The notes beneath the pieces are model-generated. The model had not been told where the DNA came from and ran no database searches. It saw only the letters and a list, made by a program, of their open reading frames with translations. Both the position numbers and the translations under genes were made by a program. Shown here piece after piece: positions 22,219 to 30,796 of a stretch of 49,653 bases of DNA. The stretch spans positions 1 to 49,653 of IMG/VR virus record IMGVR_UViG_3300046790_000019, one strand, 5' to 3'. Source of the DNA: a virus. Positions within the stretch are counted from its first letter, which is position 1. Every line of letters begins with the position of its first letter.

Positions 22219-22499
22219 AGATCACGCACCGACCCATGCATGGTGTCTCCATCATACTGGCGCTCGCGGTGCTGCTGGTCGTCATGTCGGTGCTGTCCGC
22301 CTGCGTGCAGCCGTACCCCGCCGAATCGAAGACGATGGGAACGCAGCCGATCTGCCTGTTCTTTTGCCTGGTGACGCAGACCACCATCGAAGACAACCGC
22401 GCCGACACGTTCACGCCAACGGTCGGCACCTCCACTACCGGCGGCTCGCGCAGCCGCTCGACCAACGTCACCGATTCACCCAACTCGGCGCTCTACTGA
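22215..22499 (+). CDS. Small lipoprotein, possible outer-membrane spanin
   Basis: 94 aa. Basic start, hydrophobic signal (about 12-30) and lipobox LSAC giving a lipidated Cys. The mature part is short, with CLFFC and a Ser/Thr-rich end. An o-spanin role would fit a lysis cassette with membrane peptides either side, but the mature chain is less Pro-rich than typical o-spanins. Translationally coupled on both sides. Confidence 0.65.
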   Translation: MKITHRPMHGVSIILALAVLLVVMSVLSACVQPYPAESKTMGTQPICLFFCLVTQTTIEDNRADTFTPTVGTSTTGGSRSRSTNVTDSPNSALY

Positions 22500-22687
22500 T
22501 GCGAAACGTGGCCCAGATACTGCTCGACCCGAACCGCGATCTTTCAGGCGGCGAAATCTTCATGCGCGAGCTGTACGCGGCGATCCTCACCGAGCGGCCG
22601 TGCGTGGCCATGCTCCATCATGCCGCCTGGCGTGCGGGTTTCCGCGTCAACGGCTGGCAGTATCCCCAGAGGCCCGTAGGAGGCTGA
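22499..22687 (+). CDS. Small hypothetical protein
   Basis: 62 aa, soluble: MRNVAQILLDPNRDLSGGEIFMRELYAAIL then a His/Trp-containing end (MLHHAAWRAGFRVNGWQYPQ). Contains one Cys. Start overlaps the preceding stop. Function unknown. Confidence 0.6.
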   Translation: MRNVAQILLDPNRDLSGGEIFMRELYAAILTERPCVAMLHHAAWRAGFRVNGWQYPQRPVGG

Positions 22688-22688
22688 C

Positions 22689-22883
22689 ATGCTACAAACC
22701 GTTGTCTGGATACTGCTGATCTGCGGCGGTGCCGCGCTGGTCTACTGGGCTGTCGACAAGCTTGGTACGCCTGATCCGCTCAACAGGATCGTCAAGGTGC
22801 TGACCATCGTCGTCGCCATCGTCCTGGTGGTCATCATCCTGCTTGGCCTGCTAGGGATGAGCGCGACACCGCCGGGACTTTGA
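22689..22883 (+). CDS. Two-span membrane protein, holin-like
   Basis: 64 aa with two hydrophobic spans (about 2-21 and 36-59) joined by a short polar loop with VDKLGTPDPLNRIVKV, and almost no tail. AGGAGG lies 5 nt before the ATG, the strongest ribosome site in this cassette. The topology resembles class II holins, but I know of no experimental relative. Confidence 0.65.
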   Translation: MLQTVVWILLICGGAALVYWAVDKLGTPDPLNRIVKVLTIVVAIVLVVIILLGLLGMSATPPGL

Positions 22884-22943
22884 CGCATGATCACTTTTGC
22901 AGACGTGAAACGCAGCCCGAGTGGCTGGCCAGAGGAGACAAAA

Positions 22944-23423
22944 ATGGAACGCGAAGTTGAAGTCGAGCAGACAGGGGCAAACGAGGATTTCGAAGTGGCG
23001 CTTGCCGCCTTCGTCGAGACCTATCGCAACGTGGCCAACCGGAGCCGGGTCGTCAGGCTCCTGCAGAACCAGGCCGAGCAGACCAACCGTGACGACGGCT
23101 GGGCCTACGACGATGTCAACCCGCAGCCGGCGTCGCCGACGCTGACCGCGCTGACGCCGAACACCGCCGTGCTCGGCAGTGAAGACGTGACGATGGTCTG
23201 TACCGGCACCGGCTTCACGCCGCAGTCGGTGATCAACTTCAACACGGTCGACGAGCCTATCGTGTTCATCTCGGAGACCGAGATTTCGACCGTCGTCAAG
23301 CCGTCTATCGATTGGGGCGAGGTCGCCGCGCCGGTGTTCGTCAAGAACGGCTCGCTGGCGAGCGAGACGCTGGAGTTCACCTTCACCGCGGTCGCGGCGG
23401 ACGACACCAAAAAGAGGCGCTAA
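22944..23423 (+). CDS. IPT/TIG Ig-like domain protein
   Basis: 159 aa from ATG 22944, preferred over 22887 because GAGGAGA precedes it. The first 55 residues are charged and helical; about 60-150 form an IPT/TIG fold (LTALTPNTAVLGSEDVTMVCTGTGFTPQSVINF...). Ig-like domains of this kind are common on phage capsids and tails. It directly precedes TerL, where a small terminase often lies, but does not resemble one. Confidence 0.7.
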   Translation: MEREVEVEQTGANEDFEVALAAFVETYRNVANRSRVVRLLQNQAEQTNRDDGWAYDDVNPQPASPTLTALTPNTAVLGSEDVTMVCTGTGFTPQSVINFNTVDEPIVFISETEISTVVKPSIDWGEVAAPVFVKNGSLASETLEFTFTAVAADDTKKRR

Positions 23424-24989
23424 GTGGCGCGACTGACGCCTGCCGAAACCCGTTACCTGTTGCTGCTCAAAAGGCAGCGACAGGTGACCGCCGCCCGCGA
23501 CGACCTGATCGAATTTGCGCGCTACATGAAGCCGCATCCCGATCACCCGCAGGACACCGACTATTCGCTCTACGAGGTCGCCCAGCACCACCGCGTCATC
23601 GCAGCTGCGCTGGAACAGGTCGAGCAGGGCAAGATCAAGCGGCTGATCATCAATGTGCCGCCGCGCCACGGCAAGAGCGAGCTGTCGTCGCGGCTGTTCC
23701 CGGCGTGGTTCATGGGCCGCCATCCCGAGCAGTCGCTGATCCTCGCCACCTACGCCGACAAGCTCTCATGGGATTTCGGCCGCGAGGTCACCGGCTACAT
23801 CGAAGACCCGCTCTACGCGCAGATTTTCCCCGAGCTTGATGTCAAGACATCCAGCGTGGATCGTCTTGAGACCACCCGGGGCGGCAAGGCCTTCTTCGTC
23901 GGTCGCGGCTCGGCCACCACCGGGCGCGGCTCCATCGGCCTGCTCATCGACGACCCGATCAAGGACCGCGTCGAAGCCGATTCCAAGGTCACCCGCGAGA
24001 AGCTGTGGAACTGGTTCAATCAGGTCGCCAAGACACGTTTGCACTCCTTCAAGGGGTGGATCGTCATCATCCAGACGCGGTGGTCCGAGGACGATCTGGT
24101 CGGACGCCTGACCGATCCGCTCAACCCCTCCTACAGCCCCATCGAAGGGCCGAAGTGGAAGATCATCGATCTGCCGGCGCTCGCCGGCGAGGACGACCGC
24201 TTGGGACGCAAGCCCGGCGAGGCGCTGTGGCCGTCGCGCTTTCCGATTGAGTATCTGGAAGACCTCCGCGCATCCGACCCACGCGGCTTCCAGAGCCTCT
24301 ACCAAGGCAGCCCGACGCCCGACAAGGGCAACCACTTCCCGGCCGAGAAACTGCTCACCTACCGGCGCGGCGACATGCCGCCGAAGGAGAAGCTGCGCTT
24401 CTACGCCGCCAGCGACCACGCGGTGTCGTCTAGGCAGGAGCGCGACAAGACGTGCGGGCTGGTCGTCGGCCTCGACGAGGACGAGAACCTGTGGGTGCAG
24501 CCCGACGCGATCTGGGGCCGCTATCCGACCGATCAGGTGGTGGAGCGCATGATCGACCTGATGGCGCTCTACAAGCCGCTGCACTGGTGGGCCGAGCGCG
24601 GCCACATCACCAAGTCCATCGGGCCGTTTCTCCGCAAGCGGATGCTGGAGCGCGGCACCTTCTGCTCGATCTACGAGATGACGCCGGTCGCCGATAAACT
24701 AAGCCGGTCGCAGTCCATTCTCGGCCGCATCGCGATGGGAAAAGTGTTCTGGCCGGCACACGCGACGTGGTGGATGGAGGCGCAGAAAGAGCTGCTTCAG
24801 TTCCCCTACGGCGCACGGGATGACTTGGTCGACACAATCAGCTATATCGGGCTGGGGCTATCACTCCAGCAGCCGCTCCGACACAAGACGACCGCCCCCA
24901 AGGTCGTCAGGACAGGCACACTCGGCTGGGTGAAGGCGCAAGCTCGCCAGGAAGCGAAGGAACGGCAATCCCGCAATAACGGGTGGTAG
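23424..24989 (+). CDS. Terminase large subunit
   Basis: 521 aa, GTG start right after the previous stop. ATPase: Walker A VPPRHGKSE (about 77-85), Walker B LLIDDPI (about 171-177), coupling motif TRWSEDDLVGRL (about 218-229). Nuclease: acidic residues in YAASDHA, VGLDEDENLW and RDDLVDTISYIG near the C-terminus. It packages DNA into the prohead through the portal. No small subunit is adjacent; the 93-aa gene at 43971-44252 is a distant guess. Confidence 0.95.
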   Translation: MARLTPAETRYLLLLKRQRQVTAARDDLIEFARYMKPHPDHPQDTDYSLYEVAQHHRVIAAALEQVEQGKIKRLIINVPPRHGKSELSSRLFPAWFMGRHPEQSLILATYADKLSWDFGREVTGYIEDPLYAQIFPELDVKTSSVDRLETTRGGKAFFVGRGSATTGRGSIGLLIDDPIKDRVEADSKVTREKLWNWFNQVAKTRLHSFKGWIVIIQTRWSEDDLVGRLTDPLNPSYSPIEGPKWKIIDLPALAGEDDRLGRKPGEALWPSRFPIEYLEDLRASDPRGFQSLYQGSPTPDKGNHFPAEKLLTYRRGDMPPKEKLRFYAASDHAVSSRQERDKTCGLVVGLDEDENLWVQPDAIWGRYPTDQVVERMIDLMALYKPLHWWAERGHITKSIGPFLRKRMLERGTFCSIYEMTPVADKLSRSQSILGRIAMGKVFWPAHATWWMEAQKELLQFPYGARDDLVDTISYIGLGLSLQQPLRHKTTAPKVVRTGTLGWVKAQARQEAKERQSRNNGW

Positions 24990-24993
24990 AAGC

Positions 24994-27432
24994 ATGGCAC
25001 TCCCGCCGGTTGTCGGACCCCCACCGGGTCCATCGCTGATCGAGACGTTCGGCGCGGCAATCGGATCACTCCCACCCTCGCCGAAGCTGACACCGGGCGG
25101 CGAACTCGCCGGCCACGGCGACGAGTTCACGCAGACCACCCCCGCCGGCGAAGACACCATGCCCCGCGACAAGCCGGAGCCTGACGAGCGCCGCAAGCGT
25201 CTGGTCACCGCGCTCAGCGACATGGTCAAGAAGGCCAAGTCACACTGGGAACCGACCTTCAGGAAAATGGAGCGGAACCAGAAGTTCGCCGCCGGCCAGC
25301 AGTGGCCGGAGGAGCCGAAGAAGGACGCCTTCAACGACACCTACGACGACGATCTCTACGTCGCCAACATCACCCTCCAGCACATTCAGAAGCGCGTCGC
25401 CGCGCTCTACGCCAAAAACCCCCGCGCCATCGCGAAGAAACGCGCACGTCTGCTTGCGACTGTCTGGGACGGCAGCCTGGAATCGCTCGCGCAGGCGGAA
25501 GCAACCATCAGCGCCGCGCAAGCCGCGCTGATGGGCATGCCAGCCGGCGTCCCGGCAGGCATGCCTGGAATGCCACAGGGAGGCCCACCCGGCGCGCCGG
25601 CCATGCCGCCCGGCCCCGGAGGCCCTCCCGGTGCTCCACCGCCCGCTGGCGGCCCCGCAGGGCAGCCTATGATGCCCGCGCCGCCGCCGCCGCCGCCATC
25701 CCCGGAGGAGTTCGCCAACGCGCAGGCCGTCATGGCCGACGCGCAGGCCGTCAAGCAGCAGATCACGCAGCTCAACAAGATCGGCAAGACACTCGAGATT
25801 TTGTACGACTACGAGATCAGCGAGCAGCAGCAGAACTTCAAGTCGATGATGAAGATGACGGTGCGTCGCGCCTCGACCGCAGGCGTCGGCTGGACCCGTC
25901 TCGGCTTCCAGCGGATCATGGGGCCGTCGCCAGATCGCGACAGCCGCATCGCCGACATGCAGCAGCAGCTCGACCTGATTGAGCGCGTGTCCGCCGACAT
26001 CGCCGACGACGAAGTCGATGTCGACAGCGCCTCGGCCGAGCAGATGCGGCTCACCATGCAGGCGGTCGCCGAGGAAGGCGATGTCGTGCTGCGCGAGGGG
26101 CTGCAGTTCTCATGGCCGCGCTCGACCTCCATCATCCCCGACCCGCGCTGCATCCAGCTCCGCGACTTCCTCGGTTGTGATTGGGCGGCCGAGGAGTACA
26201 TACTCTCGGTCAACGAGATCAAGGAGACCTACAACGTCGATGTCGGCTCCAGCCACACCACCTACAGCCGCACTGACACCGGAACGGATTATGAGCGTGC
26301 CAGGGTGGCTTGGCAGGCGAACTCCAGTAACACCGATGACGATGGTAATGTCGATGAAGGCGATTCCGACAACTGTCTGGTGTGGGAGCTGTTCAACAAG
26401 CGTGACGGATTGGTCTACGTCATCTGCGACGGGTATCCTGATTTCCTGAAGGAGCCTGCCGCGCCGGATGTCTACACCGACCGCTTCTGGCCGTGGTTTC
26501 TCACCGCCTTCAACGAGACTGACGGCAAGGTCTATCCGCCGTCCGATGTGGATCTGATCCGGCCGATGCAGCGCGAGCTTAACCGCTCGCGTCAGGGCCT
26601 GCGCGAGCATCGCTTCGCCAACCGCCCGAAGATCGCCTACGCCGAGGGAACGCTGTCGGAAGAGGACATCGACGCCCTCAAGTCACACCCGGTCAACGCG
26701 CTGATCGCGATAGCCGGCCTGCAGCCGGGGCAGGACGTGAACCAGCTCCTGCAGGCCATCAAGGGCGCGCCGGTCGATCCCAACCTCTACGAGGTCAACC
26801 CGATCTTCGAAGACCTGTTGCGCTCGGTCGGGCAGCAGGAGGCCGATCTCGGCGGCACCTCTGGCGCGACCGCCACCGAATCCAACATCGCGGCGTCGTC
26901 CAAGTCGTCCGCGCTGTCGTCATCCATCGACGACATCGACGACACGCTGAGCGCGATGGCGCGGGCCGGCGGCCAGATACTGCTGCTCAACATGCGCCCG
27001 GAGACGGTCAAGGAGATCGTCGGCCCCGGCGCGATGTGGCCGGAGCTGACCCGCGCCCAAGTGTCGAAGGACATCTACCTTGAGATCGAGGCTGGCTCTT
27101 CCGGCCGCCCGAACCAAGCGCAGGAGCTGCAGAATTTCGAGCGCCTCGCGCCGATCCTGATGCAGCTCCCCGGCGTCAAGCCGCAGTTCCTCGCCAAGCA
27201 GGCGATCAAGCGTCTCGACGACAAGATCGACACCGACGAGGCGGTCGCCGATGGGCTGCCCTCGGTCATCTCCATGAATGGCAACAAGGCGATGCAGCCG
27301 GGTGCCACCGGAGGAAACGATCCGACCGCGCAGGGGCCGAGGGGCGCAGGGAACAGCCCTGCCGCCCCGGCACCCAACCCAAGCGCGCCGACACCACCAC
27401 CGAAGCCATCTGCCGGTCCACTGCCGAACTAG
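24994..27432 (+). CDS. Portal protein
   Basis: 812 aa. Position after TerL and sequence (HWEPTFRKMERNQKFAAGQQWPE, DRFWPWFLTAFNETDGKVYPPSDVDLIRPMQRELNRSRQ) fit a large podovirus portal. About residues 180-240 are a Gly/Pro/Met/Ala-rich collagen-like insertion ending in six prolines, probably a flexible loop. The C-terminal 40 residues are also Pro-rich. An internal Met at residue 56 (MPRDKPEP) is a possible alternative start. Confidence 0.88.
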   Translation: MALPPVVGPPPGPSLIETFGAAIGSLPPSPKLTPGGELAGHGDEFTQTTPAGEDTMPRDKPEPDERRKRLVTALSDMVKKAKSHWEPTFRKMERNQKFAAGQQWPEEPKKDAFNDTYDDDLYVANITLQHIQKRVAALYAKNPRAIAKKRARLLATVWDGSLESLAQAEATISAAQAALMGMPAGVPAGMPGMPQGGPPGAPAMPPGPGGPPGAPPPAGGPAGQPMMPAPPPPPPSPEEFANAQAVMADAQAVKQQITQLNKIGKTLEILYDYEISEQQQNFKSMMKMTVRRASTAGVGWTRLGFQRIMGPSPDRDSRIADMQQQLDLIERVSADIADDEVDVDSASAEQMRLTMQAVAEEGDVVLREGLQFSWPRSTSIIPDPRCIQLRDFLGCDWAAEEYILSVNEIKETYNVDVGSSHTTYSRTDTGTDYERARVAWQANSSNTDDDGNVDEGDSDNCLVWELFNKRDGLVYVICDGYPDFLKEPAAPDVYTDRFWPWFLTAFNETDGKVYPPSDVDLIRPMQRELNRSRQGLREHRFANRPKIAYAEGTLSEEDIDALKSHPVNALIAIAGLQPGQDVNQLLQAIKGAPVDPNLYEVNPIFEDLLRSVGQQEADLGGTSGATATESNIAASSKSSALSSSIDDIDDTLSAMARAGGQILLLNMRPETVKEIVGPGAMWPELTRAQVSKDIYLEIEAGSSGRPNQAQELQNFERLAPILMQLPGVKPQFLAKQAIKRLDDKIDTDEAVADGLPSVISMNGNKAMQPGATGGNDPTAQGPRGAGNSPAAPAPNPSAPTPPPKPSAGPLPN

Positions 27433-27444
27433 GGAAACACTGCC

Positions 27445-28506
27445 ATGACGCCTGCCGACGACATCAGCACTGCCACGACCGAAGCCGCGTCGACACCCAC
27501 CGAGGGTACGTCCGCGACGCCGTCGTCAACCCCATCCCCTGCGTCCGAGCCGACGCCGGGTAGTACTTCGGAAGACAGCTCCAAGCAGAGCATGCTTGAC
27601 GCCGTTCTCAAGGTGGTCCCGGCCACGAACGAGACCGACGTGCTTGCCGAGCAGACGGGCGATTCCGAGACGACTGATGAAGATCAGCCAGCAGACGGGC
27701 AGGCGGAAGCCGACCCCGACGACGACAAGGAACCTCCTGCGGAAGCGGCCTCTCCGGTCATCCGCAAGAAGATTTCCAAGCTCCTGAAGCAACGCCGCGA
27801 ACTGCGTCAGCAAGTAGAGCAGATGGCGACCCTTCGGCGACCCGCCGAAGTAGGCCAGCAGCTCGAAAACTACGCCGTAGCCAACGACCTTAGCGCCGAA
27901 GACATCACCGGCATCCTGCAGATTGCCGCGCACCTTCGTCACGGCGACTATGCGGAGTTCTACAAAGCGGTCGCTCCCTATGTCCGCACCGCCCAAGAGT
28001 ATCTGGGCCACGCCATCCCGAAAGACCTTCGGGAGCGGGTGCAGAAGGGGGAGATGACCGAAGCGACGGCCAAGGAGTTTGCCAGGACGCGCATGGATAT
28101 GAAGCGCGGCGAGATGCAGCGGGAGACGGCCGAGGAGGCCAGCGCCCGCAACAATCTCGTCGCGACGCAGAACCGTGTGGAGACCTCTGTCGCTGCGTTG
28201 GAGAGCCGGATGGCCGCGAGCGATCCCGACTACAAGGCTAAACAGGGCGCTGTTCGAAGGACCGCGCAGGCAATGCTGTTCGAGCGAGGTGGCACAATCG
28301 CCAGCGTCGAGGAGGCCTTGGAGATCACCAAGGCCGCCTACGCCGAGGTGAACGCCACGATCCGCAAGCAACGGCCGAACCCGACGCCCACGTCCAAGAT
28401 ACCGAACGGCAATGGATCAACCCACACGGTGCGCGCCGAACCGAAGACGCTCATGGAAGCGGCTCTTCAAGGATTGGCAAATTCACGAAACGGCGCGCAC
28501 CCCTGA
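27445..28506 (+). CDS. Scaffolding-like protein
   Basis: 353 aa between portal and capsid, the usual place of the scaffold. First 110 residues: Ser/Thr/Pro/Asp/Glu-rich, disordered, acidic; middle: basic coiled coil (KISKLLKQRRELRQQVEQM) and long helices; C-terminus basic (about 310-345). This acidic-helical-basic plan fits a scaffold that binds capsid through its tail. Sequence alone does not prove it. Confidence 0.75.
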   Translation: MTPADDISTATTEAASTPTEGTSATPSSTPSPASEPTPGSTSEDSSKQSMLDAVLKVVPATNETDVLAEQTGDSETTDEDQPADGQAEADPDDDKEPPAEAASPVIRKKISKLLKQRRELRQQVEQMATLRRPAEVGQQLENYAVANDLSAEDITGILQIAAHLRHGDYAEFYKAVAPYVRTAQEYLGHAIPKDLRERVQKGEMTEATAKEFARTRMDMKRGEMQRETAEEASARNNLVATQNRVETSVAALESRMAASDPDYKAKQGAVRRTAQAMLFERGGTIASVEEALEITKAAYAEVNATIRKQRPNPTPTSKIPNGNGSTHTVRAEPKTLMEAALQGLANSRNGAHP

Positions 28507-28520
28507 AGGGGTAAATTGAA

Positions 28521-29639
28521 ATGGCCTTTACGGCAGGCGAAGTCACCAACATCGCTAACGCGTCGTTGGACTTCTATCTCGACAAGGGCGACCAGTGGAG
28601 GCAGACCCTCCAGAAGCGCCCGCTGATGGACAAGCTCGTCGCCCGGAAGAAGTTCTTCCCCGGTGGCAAGGGTAACATCAGCGTAGCGGTTTCGGGCGCG
28701 TTCGGTGACGGCAGCGGCACCAACGATGTCCTGAAGGGCTACACTCACAACGACAGCGTCGCGTTCTACACGCCCGCTAACATCAAGCGCGCCGCCTACC
28801 CGTGGCGCGAGCACCACCTCGGCCTTGAGATCACCCACACCGAGCTGAAGATCGACGGCATCTCCGTTGTCGACCCCGGTTCCAACGGTGAGCGCACGAC
28901 CGAGCACAGCCGTCGCGAAATGACCGTCCTTGTCGGCCTGCTTGAGGACAAGCTGTTCGACCTCGGCGAGAAGTACGCGAGGGACTTCAACAAGCTCCTC
29001 TACGGCGACGGTGTCGCCGACGCGAAGGCGCTTGCCGGCCTCAAGCTTCTGGTGGCGGACAACCCCTCGGTTGGCGTCGTCGGCGGCCTCGACCGGGCGA
29101 ACGCGGCCTACACCTGGTGGCGGAACCGTGCGCGCACGGCAGCCTTCGGCGTGGCGGTCGGCACGACCCCTGCACTCGCCGCATGGGGCGGCGGTGCCGT
29201 TACCTCCAGCGTCGCCGATGGCGGCGCTCTGCTCCAGATACTCCAGTACGAGCTGCGCCAGTTGACCCGCTACGGCGGCAAGCCTGACCTGTTCGTGGTG
29301 GGGTCTGACTTCCTCGGCGCGATGGAAAAGGAAATGCGTGCGAATGGTTCGTACAGCATGACCGGCTTCACCAAGACGCAGGACGGCAGCATCGGCGAGA
29401 TGTTCTTCGCCGGTTCGGAGGTCATCTACGATCCGACGCTTGACGACCTCGGTCTCAGCAAGCGCGGCTACTGGATCGACACCAAGAAGGTCGGCATCCA
29501 GGCAATGGAAGACGAGTGGATGCACAAGCACACGCCTGCGCGTCCGCACGACAAGTTCCTGATGTACCGCTCGGTCACCAGCACTTGCCAGCTCGTTGGC
29601 AAGCAGTTCAACTCTTCGCTGGTCATCGACATCGCGTGA
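28521..29639 (+). CDS. Major capsid protein
   Basis: 372 aa, AAGGGGT before the ATG. Located between scaffold and neck genes, followed immediately by a terminator hairpin, as for a highly expressed capsid gene. Shows features of the HK97-like fold: a long N-terminal helix/arm, PLMDKLVARKKFFPGG, a KLFDLGEKYARDFNKLLYGDG spine-like helix, and a C-terminal DKFLMYRSVTSTCQLVGKQFNSSLVIDI beta segment. Codon use is strongly GC-biased. Confidence 0.88.
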   Translation: MAFTAGEVTNIANASLDFYLDKGDQWRQTLQKRPLMDKLVARKKFFPGGKGNISVAVSGAFGDGSGTNDVLKGYTHNDSVAFYTPANIKRAAYPWREHHLGLEITHTELKIDGISVVDPGSNGERTTEHSRREMTVLVGLLEDKLFDLGEKYARDFNKLLYGDGVADAKALAGLKLLVADNPSVGVVGGLDRANAAYTWWRNRARTAAFGVAVGTTPALAAWGGGAVTSSVADGGALLQILQYELRQLTRYGGKPDLFVVGSDFLGAMEKEMRANGSYSMTGFTKTQDGSIGEMFFAGSEVIYDPTLDDLGLSKRGYWIDTKKVGIQAMEDEWMHKHTPARPHDKFLMYRSVTSTCQLVGKQFNSSLVIDIA

Positions 29640-29648
29640 TTTACTACC

Positions 29649-29678
29649 GGGGCGGCCATCCCGGCCGCCCCGTTTCTT
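29649..29678 (+). terminator. Terminator/attenuator after the capsid gene
   Basis: GGGGCGGCC (29649-29657) pairs with GGCCGCCCC (29663-29671) around a 5-nt loop, followed by GTTTCTT. Read-through probably lowers expression of the downstream tail genes relative to capsid. Confidence 0.75.
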
Positions 29679-29690
29679 GAGGAGCGACCT

Positions 29691-30080
29691 ATGCACTTCT
29701 GCCGAGCAATGATCTCCATCGGCGGCGACGCCGATAACGTCTACTTCGCCGATCACTATGCACCTGTCTCATGGCCCGAGGTAATGGTGCTCCAGCACGT
29801 TCACGGCATCGACGCCGTCACCGCCGTCGAACCCTTCGTCAAGGTCGACCAGGACCCGCGTTCCGAGCGCGACCGCCTGGTCCACAAGTACGGCGAGGAG
29901 AAAGTCAGTGAGGTGTTCGGCGGCAAGCGCCTGCCGGCCGAGATGGAGGCACCGCAGGCACGGCTGCCGTTCGACCTCGTCTGGAAGAACCCGATCACCA
30001 TGATGCACGAAAAGACGCCGGAGGAGTACGACCCCGAAAAGGCGGTCGCCGCCAACGCCGCCGCCCGGAAAGCGAGATAA
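29691..30080 (+). CDS. Hypothetical structural-region protein
   Basis: 129 aa, ATG after GAGGAGCG. Contains SWPEVMVLQHVHGIDAVTAVEPF and a charged, Ala-rich C-terminus. Lies between capsid and neck genes where minor head proteins are found. Similar short proteins occur next to podovirus capsids, but I cannot name a family. Confidence 0.65.
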   Translation: MHFCRAMISIGGDADNVYFADHYAPVSWPEVMVLQHVHGIDAVTAVEPFVKVDQDPRSERDRLVHKYGEEKVSEVFGGKRLPAEMEAPQARLPFDLVWKNPITMMHEKTPEEYDPEKAVAANAAARKAR

Positions 30081-30081
30081 G

Positions 30082-30789
30082 ATGGCCCGCGTCCAGACCC
30101 TGCTGGAGATGACCAAGAACCTCCGCGCCGAGGCTGGTCACAGCCTCGCCGTGGCGCAAGGGGTCAACACCGTCGACACGCTCAAGTACATCCTGCGGCG
30201 CACGCAGGAGGAGCTGTGGACGGCCTTCATCTGGCCTGAGATGACGCTCCGCGACGACCGGGCGCTGACGCCCGGCACCTTCCTCTACGACTACAGCGTC
30301 AACCTCCAGTTCGACGCGATACGCGAGGCCTACTCCGCGCCGGCGTCGGCGACCGGCAAATGGACGCCGGTCGCCTACGGCATCAGCGAGGAGAAGATCG
30401 TCCCGGTCACCGGCGTCAACAGCGAGCAGAGCGACCCGGTGCTGTGCTGGGAGGCCGCCGGCGCGCCCGGCGCAGCGGCGGCGAAGTTCCGCATCTGGCC
30501 GACGCCGAAGACGGCGACCTACCTCCGCTTCAAGGGCAACCGCGAGCTGAACGCCTTTGTCGCCGACGCCGACAAATGCACGCTCGACGCGACGTGCATC
30601 ATCCTCTTCGCAGCAAGCGAGCTGCTCGCCAGATCGAAGGCCGAGGACGCCGCGAACAAGCTCCAGAAGGCGCAGCGCCATCTGACCAAGCTGCTCGGCA
30701 ACCAAGTCTCGGCGAAGAACAAGGTTTCGACGTTCGGGGCAGGGTCGCCGCGCAACATCATCATGAAGCACACCGGCATCAACGCTTGA
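30082..30789 (+). CDS. Neck/head-tail adaptor (tubular A-like)
   Basis: 235 aa. Helical start (VDTLKYILRRTQEELW), a beta-rich middle with FRIWPTPKTATYLRFKGNRELN, and a helical C-terminus, the arrangement of T7 gp11-like adaptor proteins. Position (capsid, small protein, this gene, large propeller-like gene) agrees with the gp11-gp12 order. Naming rests on order and pattern. Confidence 0.65.
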   Translation: MARVQTLLEMTKNLRAEAGHSLAVAQGVNTVDTLKYILRRTQEELWTAFIWPEMTLRDDRALTPGTFLYDYSVNLQFDAIREAYSAPASATGKWTPVAYGISEEKIVPVTGVNSEQSDPVLCWEAAGAPGAAAAKFRIWPTPKTATYLRFKGNRELNAFVADADKCTLDATCIILFAASELLARSKAEDAANKLQKAQRHLTKLLGNQVSAKNKVSTFGAGSPRNIIMKHTGINA

Positions 30790-30796
30790 GGTTGTC

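Noticed and set aside
22944-23423. Small terminase subunit directly before TerL
   Set aside because: Sequence is an IPT/TIG beta domain and lacks an HTH or the helical oligomerisation core of small terminases.
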